Assembly: GCA_003508835.1 (NCBI GenBank)
Contig: PUFA01000007.1
Coordinates: 21,491,001-21,555,000 of the forward strand
Source of the DNA: Eonycteris spelaea
Lineage: Eukaryota > Chordata > Mammalia > Chiroptera > Pteropodidae
DNA length: 64,000 nucleotides
Reading direction: 5' to 3'
Made by a program: the position numbers and the translations under genes. This document shows positions 36,301 through 49,400 of this stretch, in pieces (within the stretch, counting starts at the first letter, position 1; each line of letters begins with the position of its first letter). The notes beneath the pieces are model-generated. The model searched no databases and was not told the DNA's origin. It worked only from the letters and a program-made list of their open reading frames with translations.

Positions 36301-39300
36301 CAGCTGGGAGAGGGAAGATATGGCCCACAACTCCGATCATCAGAGAAAACATGCTAAAAGTATTGATTTCCTTGGACTGTCAAAGATCCTGATCCTATGA
36401 CCTCAACACACCATATCATCCACATGGCCAACTGGACAGCTGCAGCAATAGTCGGCTTCCCTGCTACTGAGTTCAGTGTGCCTCCTCTCCCAACTCTCCT
36501 GGGACAGAGCCCTCACTGCAGCTTCCTTGGCCCTTGGCTTTTGGCCCGGGAGCCACTTCACCCATCACCGAAAGGCTGACACATCTGGGCTGGGCTGTGT
36601 GGTCCGACATAACAGCTGGACAGCAGCAGCTGTCCGCTTCTTCCCTTTCCAAAAGAATAACAAAAATGAAAGCAGCAGTGGAGTAAGACAGGCTCTTCAG
36701 GCCCCTGAGGAGAGCCAGGAGGCAGTTCTAAGGCAGCGACTGACGGGATTGCTTCAGGGGCAGACAGGCCCAAGCCTTTGCCTGTGGGTCCCCTCTGCCT
36801 GGAATGTCCTCACCTCTCCTCCCTTCGTTGCCCTAACTCACTGTGTGACCTCGGGCAAATCACTTCCTCCTTCGGGGCCTTAGCTTCCTCACTGCTGAAC
36901 TAGACTGAGAATTCTTTGAGGGCAGGGAGTGCCAGGCAGTTATTTTTGTCTATGGCTGTAGTGATAGCTATAGTGACCAAGTGCTCGGGAAATGTTTGTT
37001 TCTTGGATGGATGGATGGATGGATGGATCTAAGGAAGGAAGAAATGGTGAGGGTGATGAATGGATGAATGGGGTGGGTGGATCATGGCAGAAAGGGCGCT
37101 GCCACACTTCCAGCTTGGATGGCACTTTTTTTTTTAAGTGAAGTTTATTTATTTACTTACTTACTTACTTATTTAAATAGTAAATATTGACCTAAATCCC
37201 ACATCTACCCTCACTTTACCATGATGGCCTTTTCTATTATGAAATAGATTGTTCCCATAAAAAATATATATAATGCATGCATATGAATTATAAAGCAGAA
37301 GAAAATGGACACCTGGGTCTTCACTGCCCAGCTGAAAAAACAGACTCAGCTTTGACTATCGTGGTGTCTCAAAGCCGCATGAGTCAGAAGAAGAGGTGAG
37401 CTAGAAACCCTGATCCACCCACTCTGGGCAGATTCTGAACAGGAATGTCTTGAGACCTGGCATCTCCTCCCAGATCCGACCTGACTAGACAGCGAATCCA
37501 CAGGTCAAATGGCAATACCTAGACCAGAACTGGGGAGCTGAGCCTTATCTGAGGTGGGGTGGCATGGCCATTAATGGTCACCTTCAGTTGCTCAGACCCA
37601 GGAGCAAATCCTGGCTCTTACAGTTTTGTCATCTGCGTGAGCTTGGACCGGTACCTTCACCTCTCCCAGCTTATTTTCCTCCTCCATGAAGTTGGAGTGA
37701 TCGTAGAACATAGGGTTCAGATGAAAATTCAATTAGATAACTCTTGTAAAAAGCCTAGCACAGTGTGTGGCACATAGTAAACCCTCTCTAAACAATAGTT
37801 GTCGGTGCTGCTTTTATTCTGATTGTTGCTGTCATTACCTGAAAGGAAGGTCCCCAGTACTGGAAAGCCCTTGGAGGGATGTCCCACCTTCTCCATCCCG
37901 TGCTGAGCCCTGATTATAGTCACTTTATTTTCTTATCTATCTGACCTCTCTGGAGCTTGAAAACTCTTTTGGACAAAGCCAAGAGTTGCTGGGCCCCTTC
38001 TCGGGGGTCTGTCTTTCTGGGCATCAGGAGAGGAATGACCAGGGATAAGCAAAACGAGGGCCCCAGTGAGGACCTAGTGCATGGAGTAGGTAGGGGGCCC
38101 ATATTTTGTTTCTAGTACTGTACTAGGTGTTAGGATGGGGCAGCAAGATATCAACCATTCCTTCAACAACCAGTGTTGTTGTGTGTGCTTAAGAGCACAA
38201 GCTCTGCAATCAAAGCTTGGGTTTAAACCCTGGCTCAACCTCTTGCTAACTGAATGAACCTGGCTAAGCTACTTAACTTCTCTGTGCCTTGGTTTCTCAG
38301 CCACTAAGGGGGGCACTAATAGTAACTGCCTAATCTTCTGAAACTTAAATTAGATAGATACTGTGTGGAAGGAGCTAGGATAGAGCCTGGGACAAAAATA
38401 TTAGCTATTATTATTATCATTACTATTAGGTATTACTATTAGGCATATCATTATTATTAGGCCCTGTGCGAGGCCCTGTAGATGAACTCTATCCTACATC
38501 CTACCCTCAAGGAGGTTCAAGTTTAGAATGAGATATGGGTCCCATTATGCATAATTAGAGTTCAAGGCATGATATTAGGCAGTGACCTAACAGTCTATAA
38601 GTGCTATAGTGGTGCAAGAGGGAGAGAACACTTCCAGCTGGGTGATCACGGAAGGCTTCCTGGAGGAAGTGGCATCCAAATTGGGCTTTATAGGATGATA
38701 GGAGTTGGAATAGGAAGATAAAGAGCAAGGGCATCCAGGCACAAGGACGGGTACAAGCAAATGTCCTGCAATGGTGGCGCTCACAGCAGGTTCAAGTAGC
38801 TGGGAGTAGTCATTCAACCAAGCTAAAGGAAAGACAAAGATGAGTGGCTCCAGCTATAGTGATAAGTCAAGGTCCTTTTACAACAGACCTTGAATGCAGT
38901 ACGTAAGAGCTGGGAGTTTTATCAACTGGCAGGAGGCAGCCAGTGACAGTTCTGAGCTAGACATAGTGGTGGTCGCAGGAACTCTGAACTGTCTTAGTGC
39001 TGGGAGAGCTAGAGTCCATTAGGGGTTGTCAGCTGTCAGCCTGTCTGGATGATGAAAGACCCTCCCCGAAAGAATATAGAATTGTGAGCCCTCCCTGAGC
39101 CCAGAGCAGCCCAAGGCAGCAGCTGACTTCCACCCTCTGCCCTGATGTGACTTTCTCACTGGGCCAGGAGTACCAGTTCCCTTCTGGCTCTTTCATCCCC
39201 AGCACTCAGGCCAGGCTGACCTGGGGAGGTCTAAGGCAACTCTGCCTTTGCAGAGGGACAGGCTGTCCCTCTTCATGCTGAGAGCCCTGGCCTGAATCAC

Positions 39301-42300
39301 GTCCTTCCTCCTGGTCCAACCCTGGATAGTAACAAGGTTCCCCTACCCGTCCTATAGCTCAGGACCCTCCACTATCAGGCAAAGCATGCCCCTATTGGCC
39401 CCAGAGGCCTAGAAGCATTTGAGCCCTCTTTCTGAGCACAGCCCAGCCTGGCACCTCACCTCCTTGGCCCTCCCACCCATCAGCTGGGACTAGATGCCCA
39501 GAGCTCCTTTCATCGTTCTTCCAGAGAAGAAGCCCAGCCCTGCCCTCTGCCGCCCTAAAGCCTTCACCCCTTCCTCTCCCAGGGCTGCAAATCAGTTCCA
39601 CATTGGGGATCTGGCATGTACTATCTGCTCAGAACTTTCCCCTCCCAGTTAGCTCAGGCTCCCATTTGCCCCCACCCCACATGGTCAGCCCATGGGGTCT
39701 GCAGAAGCGGAAGGGCTCCTGCCTCCAGTGACCCCTTCAGAAGTCTGAGAGGGAGGTGGACTGTGGCAAGGTATCAGAGGGAGAGTGGACCGAGGCCCTC
39801 CCAGGGAGAGATGAAAGAGGAAGGATAGAAAGGGGGAGGGGTAGTGGTGAAGGCGGTGCTTGAGCAAGCATATGAGGGGATGAGGGGTTGGGGGTGGTGA
39901 GGAAAGGAGCGAGGTAGTTCCCAGCTCAGCACATTCCTGAGACATCTGGACGTGCTGGAAGGGCCCCAGCTGGCCTGCATGGCTGTGGCTCCAGATTCTC
40001 TGCTCTGTGATGTCAGGACCCAGCATTTTCCCCCTCCTCTGAGTCCTACTGGCCTGGGGTCCACCTTGGGGCTAAGTGCTGGGTTCTCTTCCCTGAACCC
40101 CTTACCCTCAGTGAACAAGAAAGAGGCCCCCGGGGCAGCGGTGGAAATGCCTGCCCCAGAGGAAGGCCTCAGCTGGTGGTGTAGAAGACAGACCTAGAAG
40201 ACCCAGGGGTTTGCCCATGCAACTGGCTCAAGGAGACCCTCCTTTGGGCAGATGCCAGCCCCTTCCCTTCTCCTTGGGAGGGAGATGAAGACAGAGGACA
40301 GACTCTGGAAACGACTGCTTACCTTGAGCTGTGTGATCCTGGGCGAGTCCACTCCCTTCCTTGGCTCTCAGTTCTCCTCTCTGTAATCATGACAGCTACA
40401 TTTAATGAGAGCCTTCTATGTGTCCTGCATTGTATAAAGCTCTTTACAAATGTTATCTCATTTCATCCTCACAGCAATCTGGGGGTAGATATAAGTGCCC
40501 CTATTTTACAGCTGAGACTGAGGCTTGGACAGGTTAGTAATATGCCCAAGGCTACACAATAGGTCACAGAGCCAGGATTAAGACCGGGTCTGTCTGTCTC
40601 CCTCACTCATAACCATTGAACTACACTGCCTCCACAAATAAAAGGAAATGGACCTAATGATGCTAGAAGTCCTTTGAGCTCTAAAATCGTAATGATTTCT
40701 TTTGGCTATCGTGGGGATCTTCAAGAAGGGCAGGGGCAGGCATTAGTCATACACTGAGTGGGGGAAGAAGGGCAGAGGCATCTGGCTGTTAAGCATTAGA
40801 TGGGGCAGGAGTCTTTGGAAGTCCCCATAGAGGTCCAGGCCCCAGGGGCTGGAGTCACAGCCTGATCCCCAGCCGGGCCCAGGGGTCCCACACCTTCCCT
40901 AAAAGAAGGGAGTAAATAAGGAGAGAGAATGAGCTTCTTCCAAAAATAAAACCTGAGGACAACTCAGACAGGCCAGGACGCTGAGGAAGCCAAAGCTTGA
41001 ATGCTGAGTGAACTGAGGAGAAGGAAGAGGCCAAGGGAATTCCAGCCAGAGCCCGGTGGCCGGCTCCAGCCAAGGAGGGCCTTCCAGCTGGCCAAGGGCT
41101 GGGAGCGCAGTTCAGCCGGTTGGCCACTGGGCTCTGTTTATATTCTTGGACCTGGCCTAAGCTTGGGGCAGCTCCTCCAGTGCTGAGTAGGGGGCTGTGG
41201 TTCCCATGTACCTGGTCTAGCTGGGGCTTAAGAACAAAAAGGCCTTGAGGAAGAAAAACCTGGAGAATGGGTACAACAAGCCCCAATAAGGAGGAGCCGA
41301 GGGAAGGAGTCCAGGCGCATGGAAACTCTGCCTGGAGCGAGAGCAAGCTGGCACCAGAGTGGAATTCAGGGCAGTCATTCTTGGAGGCTCAGCTGCAGAA
41401 AAAAGGCCTCAGTTCTTCAGCTCACTGGCACATTCCTTCATTTAGCCACTCATTCAGTCAGCCAGTCAGTCAGCAAACATCTGGATATCTACAATGTACT
41501 GGGACCGATGCAAGGCTTTAGGGATACAGATGAGAATTGGACACATCAGGACATAAAGACAACGTGGCTGGATCATTTCAAGCTACACTAAGGAACTGGG
41601 AAACCATCTGAAGAGCAGTAAGGAGTCATCAATGGATATTGAGCAGAGGAGTCCCATGGTCATATTTGTGTTTAAAGATCCCTCTTGATGCTCAGGAGAA
41701 TGCTCAGGAGAATGCTCAGGAGAATGCTCAGGAGACAGATCAGAATTCAAGCCTTAGACCGACCTTCGTAAAGGGGTAGTCACACCACTAGTCAGGAAAC
41801 CTTTGTGAGCATGAATTGTTTATCTCTGTATCCTCGGGGCTGGGCACACAGTAGGTACTCAGTAAACTGAACAAATGAATCAACGGATGTGATGGGATGC
41901 CTTTATCCTCTCCAGAGGCCCCCAGCGCCAGCCCTGGCACTTAGTCTTCAGTGTCCTGAGCTGTCCCATAGGGATCCTCTGGCCACTGCCTATAGAACAA
42001 CATCTCCAACAGCCAAACCGTGGGCTGCTGTGCCCTTGGTGGTGCCAATCACAGCTAATCCCAGCCCTGGGCGGCGGCACTCGCTGCCATCGCTTCCTCT
42101 TGCCCACACAGTACCTGGCATCCATGCCAGGTTGGGCCACAGCACATGGGCTGCCTGGTCAGAAGATGCCAGGGGCTGGGTAGGTACCTGCAGGCCAGCT
42201 CTCCACTTTCCTGAGGGATCCACGTCCTGGCCAGGGAAGGGTCACCAGGGGGAACTAGAAAGCCAGGCTAAAAGGGCTGGGGGCTGGAGAAAACACACGC

Positions 42301-43442
42301 CCTCCCCCAGGACCCTGCTCTGCACAGAAGCAACCTCTGGTGGGTGCCAGCCTGCCCTTTCCTCTCTCCCTTCCTTTCTCGAGCGCACATGCACAGAAAA
42401 GCTCAGTCCCCGTGTCGCCCCTTCCTCCAGTCCCAGCCCTCACCATCTTAGCCCCAGGCAAGCCTGAGACTCCCAAAACTCCCTTGCTGGGGGTCACATG
42501 ATTCAGTCATCTCAGGCACGTGGCTTGGCGCTGTCAGCATTTAGTTCTGTGGTCGTGTGAGATTTTGCGGGCGTTCATGTGAGAGTGTGCATGTCCACAT
42601 CTGTGACTGTGTCGGGGGTGACTGCGCATGTGTGCACATATGGGAGCCTGTGTGTGTCTGATCACATCTGAGGAGTGTGCCCTCCTTAGGTCTGTGTTAG
42701 TGCCTGCCTGTGTCCGCCTGTGTGAGTCCATGAATGTGCATTAGCACCTATGCCAGGCTGTATATATGGAACTGTCTGTGTCCATGGGTGTGGATCTTAC
42801 ATTGGGTGATTCCCTGTGTAGATAGGAACCTCACAGCCCATGTATATGTAGCATGTGTACGTGTGCATGCATGCACACACACACACACACACACACAGAA
42901 GCATTTCTGCTTATTTGGACTTGGGCTCTGTGGTGAATAGTTCAGTAGAGAGAAAATGTAAAACCTCAGCAGCCGCCTTCCCTGGGCCTGTGGGGAATGG
43001 GGGATGAGTGAGGTCGGAGGCTGGAACAATGTGCTCCCCTTCAGCCCCTGGCCCTGCCAGGAAGGCTCAGGGAGGGGCTGGTTTCTGGGACGGGGAGAAC
43101 TGGCTCCGTCCCTTCCTACTCCCCCAGAGAGTCCAGGGCAGCAGAAAAGAGTCTACTTTCTGAGGATTAGTTGATCTCATCACCTGCCACCCTTTCCTCC
43201 ACAGGAGCACAGACTATAATAGATGGGAAACTGAGGCCTAGAGAGAAAACGCCACCTGCTCCTGGGGTCACCTGAGTCTGAGTCCAGGGCCTTTCCCCTT
43301 CACAAGACAGCTTTCAGGTCTAGCTCTGAAAAGGCAACCCTAATGCCTGGGCCGTGATGCTGAAGGACAAGAGCCTGACAGCTGTATACCTGGGGCCCAC
43401 CTCCCCTTCCCCAAGCCCCTCTGTGCTCTCTCCCCCTACTCA

Positions 43443-43478
<36 letters not shown>

Positions 43479-46400
43479 GGCATAGCAGTGACTCACACTG
43501 ATGGCCCTTTAGCTTGTAATGGGGGCAATTTTCAAGTGACCACGAGGCAAGTAACCGTCCAGGAATGTATGGGTCAGTGTGTGCATGGGGGGGAGGGTGA
43601 AGAGGGGGAGCCCAGCCTGCCAGGGAAAGGGAAGGGAGAAGTGTAAGAAGACTCTTCTCCCATCTCTCCCTAGAGCGCAACTGTCTCAGAAGGAATGTCC
43701 CCGCCAGGATTCCCCCCAGACTCCTTACCCTACAACTCCACCCAGACCCACTCTGGTCTCCTCCCTCCTTCCCCCAAGCAGAGACTGAATAAGCCGGGGT
43801 CAGGGGAGGGGCAGAAATCAGAGATGGGGGTGCAGGCGTCAGGGGCTAGGGGCGTGAGGGAAGGAAGGGGTCTCTCTGAGCCACCTCAGGTCAGGGGGAG
43901 ACCCTTTCTCTCACACGCATCCTCGTAGACAGCGGCACCTCCAGAGATTTTCCCTCTCTGCATTGACCCCAGTGGAGGAATTAGGGGAGGGAACTTAGGG
44001 AAACTTCAGACAGCCCTGCTGCTGGCTCAGAGTGTCCCCCCACTCCCACTGGGGACCGAGACCCCGCTGCCCCAACAATGCGCCCCGTGGTAGTTATTAG
44101 TGAAGGGGCAGAAGTTGCTGACCAGAAAAAGCTGCAAGATGTGGGGCCTGGCCTCCCCCTGGAGCCGGGGCGTCCAAGGAGATCCTCCCTCTCCACTTCC
44201 CCCAGCTCTCAGTGCGGGGTCAAGGCCATGCTACTGATACGGGTCTTAGGACACCATGGGACCTCCGGGCCCACCCAGACATCATTTCTGCCTCTGCCCC
44301 AGGCGCAGAAGGGGGCACAAGGCCAGACCCAGTATACCGTGCTCTTCCTGTCCCGTGACGGTCTGTTGGACCCTCGAACCTCCTCGGCGAGAGCCCTGCC
44401 CTCCTCCCGCCCCTCCCGCCGCCGCGGCTGCTGCAGGAGGCTTCTCGCAGCTTCCTCCCATTGGCCAGGAGCTCCGCAGGCTCCGCCAATGAGCAGGCCA
44501 GCTTTGGGCGCGGGCGGCCCCAAGCGCACGGTGTTAACCTCCTGTGGGCTGCGCGCAGCCGGCAGGTCCGGGGTCCTACTTTAAATTTAAAGCGCCGGCG
44601 GTAGAGACCGGCTTAGGGAGGGGCTGCAGACGAGCGGGCGGTGGGGGAAGGGAGAACCCACGCCCGAGAGCCCCGGTCTTCTCCAAGATAGAGGAGCCGG
44701 CGCTGGCTGCGCGTGGCAGCTCCGAAGGAGCTTGTGTTGGCATGCCTGTAGGAAAAAATCTTTAACGAGGAGGGAAACAAATCATAATACAGTATTTCCT
44801 TCTCTGGCTTCCCATTCTCCGCCCCCCTCTCCCACCGCTCATACACACCCCAGTTGCCTGGAAAGGTACCTCTATAGACCGCTCATCCCCAGTAGAACCC
44901 TATCCCCCGCTGAACGACGATTCACGACCCCCTGCTGTTCATAGATTTACTGCTCCCCGCCCCCAATAATGTCCACCAGTCTGAAACCTGAACTTTTTGT
45001 GAGTGACCTGGAGGGACAGCTGGGTGTGGCTACAGTGGGAAAGAGGGGTCCTGCCGGGGCTGAGGAGGCCTGAGCCCTCCAGAGAGAACTTCCCAGGGCT
45101 AGGGAGAGAGTGGGTAGACAGAGAGGAAGACGTGAGAGGACAAGAAGGAGAAGGTACCCCACATCTTAACAACCCCAGAGCTGCGAAGAACCCCTCCTTC
45201 CGCATTACCAGCTTACTGCGTGACCCTCAGTAGATGGCTTTCCCTCTCTTGATCTCAGCTTCCTCATTAGCAAATGGGGGAGGAGGGCATGGACCGTGAG
45301 CTTTATCAGGTCCCTTCTGCCTCCAACTTGATGATATAAACCAACCATAACTGAGCTGCTAAAAGTTCCCTAAAGGGAGTCCCTTCTGGCATGCTCCCAT
45401 GAGCAGGGGTGGGCCTGGGGGGGGCGATGGCACATGACCACTGTTGCCACCAGAGGTGGGCCCAGCTCACAAGGAAGCCCTGAGCAAAGACTGGATTTTC
45501 CGAGTGTCCTCCACCCCCACCCTGCCTGCCCCTTGGCCGCCCTCCCCATCCACTTGGCTCCCACCCTCTGGAAGCTCCATCCTGCTGGGCCTTGGCTGCT
45601 ATTTCCAGCAGGTGAGGTGGGGGCTGCTCACAAAAGGGGACCAACTCAGCTCCCTTGGCAGGTTCCTATGGGCATCCCAAAAGGGGTCTCTGAGAAGGAC
45701 TAGGCCCATGTGCCTGGAGCCAAGGCCTTCACCGACCCCAGCTCAGACTGGAGGAAGCATCTTTCCTTTCCCAGGCCCCAGGAACAGGCTTGGCAAACCC
45801 TTATCGCCTGAGAAGCAGCTGCTGGAGAAATACCTTAGCAGCTGACTCACTGCCCTGTCCTCTCTTCACAACCCCCTCCCACTGAGCCCCACAGCAGGCC
45901 TTTGGGAGACCCTGAGAGAGAGAGCAGGGGCAAAGCTCCCCCCGCTGGGCTGGCTCAGGCTCTGCAGAGGGTGTGGCTAGCACAGTCCTGCCTGTCTCTG
46001 CCTGGGTGGTTTGGGGGCAGTGGTTGTACCCTGTAAATGGCCATCATCTGGCATCACAGTTATTCTTAGAGACTTGTTCAGCTGAGGCCTCTGACTTCCT
46101 CATACTGCCTCCCCAACCCAAGCATTGATGGAGTTGATATACTAGTGACATTGCCTTCTAGGACACAAGGAAGGCCTTGTCCCTCCAGCAGGTGAACAAG
46201 AGAGGCACCCTGCCTCAGGGAGTTTACTGTCTGGCAAACGGCAGTGTCTGCCACAGTTGGGGAAAGACTGAGCAGTGAGTAATGGTGTGCTTTTCCCCAG
46301 TTCCACTGGCCTCCTTGGGTCTCAGTTGCTCTATCTGTCAACTGTAGATATGCAACTTCCTTATCTCATTAAGTAATTGCGAGGATTGCATAAAATAGTG

Positions 46401-49400
46401 TATATGAAAGCACAACAACCTGGGAACAGGAGGGAGAACCACAGTCGTTTTTTTCTGGATTCTCTGAGTGTGCATTGCTTGGGGAGAACACCACCTCCCC
46501 ACACTGGCTCCAAGCTCAGCTCACTTGGGCCTAGAGTTAAGCGTCTCAATAATGGCTAATAATTATTGAGCACTCACTACACATAGGCATTATTCTAAGT
46601 GTTAGATGTATTTACTGCATTCATATGTGAATGTGTTATATGTACATACGTTTTATGTATTTATTCATTTTACCCTCATAATCCTATGAGGTAACTATTA
46701 GGTACCTAACAAATATGGATCCTCATGACAACATTATGAGGTAGGAACTATTATCATTCTCCCTTCCAGATGAGAAAACCGAGGCACAGAGAGGTGAAAT
46801 AACTTAGCAAATAGAGGGGCTAGGAGTCAAAAGGAAGTCTGTCTGTCTGCAGAGCTTGTGCTCATTCCCTGCTCCCCACAGACAGATGCACACGTGGCTC
46901 TGAACCTTGTTCTCAGATGTCTTTTCTGCTCATCCCTTCTGGACTGGGGCTCTGAGTACTCCAAGTAACTCTAGACCTCAACCAATTCCCCAGAAGCCAG
47001 TCCTTAACCATTCACCAGGTAGAACCCCAGGACAGAAGCAAATCTCCCCCACCATCTCTTCCAACCCATCAGCAAATTCATTCAGTTGGTAAATAATGAA
47101 TGAACAATGGTAACATTTACTTGCATATTTATAATTCTTTAGAGAGAAAAAAAATAAGTGCCTATATGTACCAGCTATTGGGTGCTTTATTAAGAATAAG
47201 AGGTAACATTCGTTGAGTAATTACTATGTAACAGGTATTGTTATAAATGTTTTACATGTATAGTTGGCCCTTGAACAACATGGGCATTAGGGGCACAACT
47301 GAAAATCTGTGTGTAGCTTTTGACTCCCAAAAACTTAACTACTAATAGCCTTACTGTTGACTGGAAGCCTTACCGATAACATACACAGTCGATCAACACA
47401 TATTTTGTATGTTACATGTATTATATGCTATATTCTTACAGTAAAGTAAGCTTGAGAAAAGAAAATGTTATTAAGATCATAAAAAAGAGAAAATACATTT
47501 ACACTACTTACTGTACTTATCATACAAAAGTTTACATCAGTTGTTTACAGGATGAAAAATATCCTCGTATAGTGGGCCTATACAGCTCAAACCCGTGTTG
47601 TTCAAGGGTCAACTGTATGAACTAGTTTAATCCTCACAATAATCCTAGCAGAGAGGAACTATTATCATCCACACTGTATAAAAGAGGAAATGAAACAGAG
47701 AGATTAGGTTAATCAGTTTTCCCAGCATCACGAAGACTAATATTTTTCAGACTTTTTTGTTTCTAAGAAATATATTTTACATCATTACCAAGATGTAATG
47801 ATGTAAAGACTCAGACATAATGGAGATTTTTTTTTTTTTAAATGACACCAGGTATTTAACTTCTCCGTGTGCTATGGACTCTGATACTTTCTACTCTATT
47901 TTTTCTGTTTTATTTTTTCTTAAATTCTGGTCATGACCTACTAAATTGATTTCACAACTCGTTAATGAGTCACCACCACAGTTGGAACGGCACTGAGTCA
48001 TAGCTAGAAGTACAGAGGCCAGGATTTGAATCCAGATAATGTGATGCCAGAGCCTGACCTCTTGGGATTAAAAAAATGACTTGGAAAAGGAAAATGCTGG
48101 AGATATGAGGACAGGTGGGGACCGTGCTAACATGAGGGAAGTGGCGGCCTCAATAATCCCACCACTACGCATCCCAGCAAAAGGTAACGCCAACGTCACT
48201 AATACTGCCTTTGAGGTGCAAACTTGCCAGCACAGCACACAATTGTTCTTTTACTCATTCCTCTCCTGAAGGAAATAGGGGACAGACTCAGGTGACCTAA
48301 GCGATATGACCAAGGTCACAGAGCCAGAACTAGAGCCCTGTGTCTGTCACCTGGTCTGGGGATACTTTGATGCCATCCACAGCTTGCTCTTGAGGTGAAT
48401 GGTAGTGAAGCCGGAAATGGCAGTGGAGGTGGTGGTGGAGGTCATGTGATGACAGTGGCGCCGGTACTAATAGAAACGATAATAGTTGGTACTGGTGAAG
48501 TGGGTAGTGGGGAGGGTGGTGGTGCTGGTGGTGGTATTAACGATGGCAGAAAGAGTAATGGGGACATTGCAGGGACAGTGGCGTTGGTGGCAGGGCTGGA
48601 GGTACCACCACTGCAGCATCTGCACCCGCTTCTCAAGCTAAGCTGACTCCCCCCTCTTCCCTCCCCCTTCCGCAGCACTTCCCTGAGCACCTGGACCACT
48701 TCGCAGAGAACATGGAAGACTTCTCCAACGACCTGTTCAGCAGTTTCTTTGATGACCCTGTGCTGGATGAGAAGAGCCCCCTACTGGACATGGAACTGGA
48801 CTCCCCCACGCCAGGCATCCAGGCTGAGCACAGCTACTCCCTGAGCGGTGACTCGGCACCTCAGAGTCCCCTTGTGCCCATCAAGATGGAGGACACCACC
48901 CAAGGTAAGGAAGGATGGAAGGGCCCAGGGACCGCCCGGAAGGCCCACGAGGGAGGGACGCCTTTGAGTGAACTGCCGAGGGGGCACTGCAGGCAGAGGC
49001 TCCCAGAGGCTCTCAGAGGAGCCACCCACCCACAAATGCCTCTCGGGGAGGCTGCCAACTCCCTTTTTGTTTTTCTTCAAATCAAACCCACATGGGCATT
49101 TCTCAAAAAGAGTTTAATGCTGACTGAGGTCAGTGGTGTGCAAAGGATGGTTCCCAGACCAGCGGCATCAACTGGGAATTTGTTAGAAATGCAAATTCTC
49201 AGGTCCCACCCAGACCTGCTGGATCGGAAACCCTGTCAATAGGGCCCAGCCTTCTAGGTGATTCTGAAGCACATTTGGGTCTGAAACTACTGACTTAGAG
49301 AAATAGTGGCTGGGTGGGGGTGGGGATCAAACAATAAATGTGGAGTAGTTACCGAGACTGTAGAACCTTCCTCTCCCCATACTGTGATGTCCTGTGAAAT

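Larger units (their letters stand above)
30315..48675 (+). other. CREB3L1: CREB3L1 intron 1 (18.4 kb)
   Basis: Bounded by GTAAGA and CGCAG. It holds CA repeats at 31246-31294, 42873-42897 and 43441-43476, several MIR and L2 copies, a 12-bp tandem repeat, the CpG island at 44370-44720, a MIR split by a Tigger-type element at 47198-47740 and a GGT-rich stretch ending 75 bp before exon 2. Long open frames within it (for example 41889-42467) show no protein family and are judged noncoding. Confidence 0.9.

Noticed and set aside
37130..37370. AT-rich segment suspected to be a SINE tail
   Set aside because: No SINE body could be identified on either side. Only tetranucleotide repeats and AT-rich sequence are visible.
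41889..42467. 192-codon open frame on the plus strand in intron 1
   Set aside because: Pro/Ser/His-rich with no family resemblance. Lies inside the CREB3L1 intron with no supporting splice or promoter features.
43441..43476. CA repeat considered as a CRISPR-like or regulatory array
   Set aside because: Ordinary microsatellite in a mammalian intron. There are no spacers.
48395..48646. Gly/Val-rich 83-codon frame before exon 2
   Set aside because: Produced by the GGT-type repeat. It runs into intron sequence and is not a coding exon.
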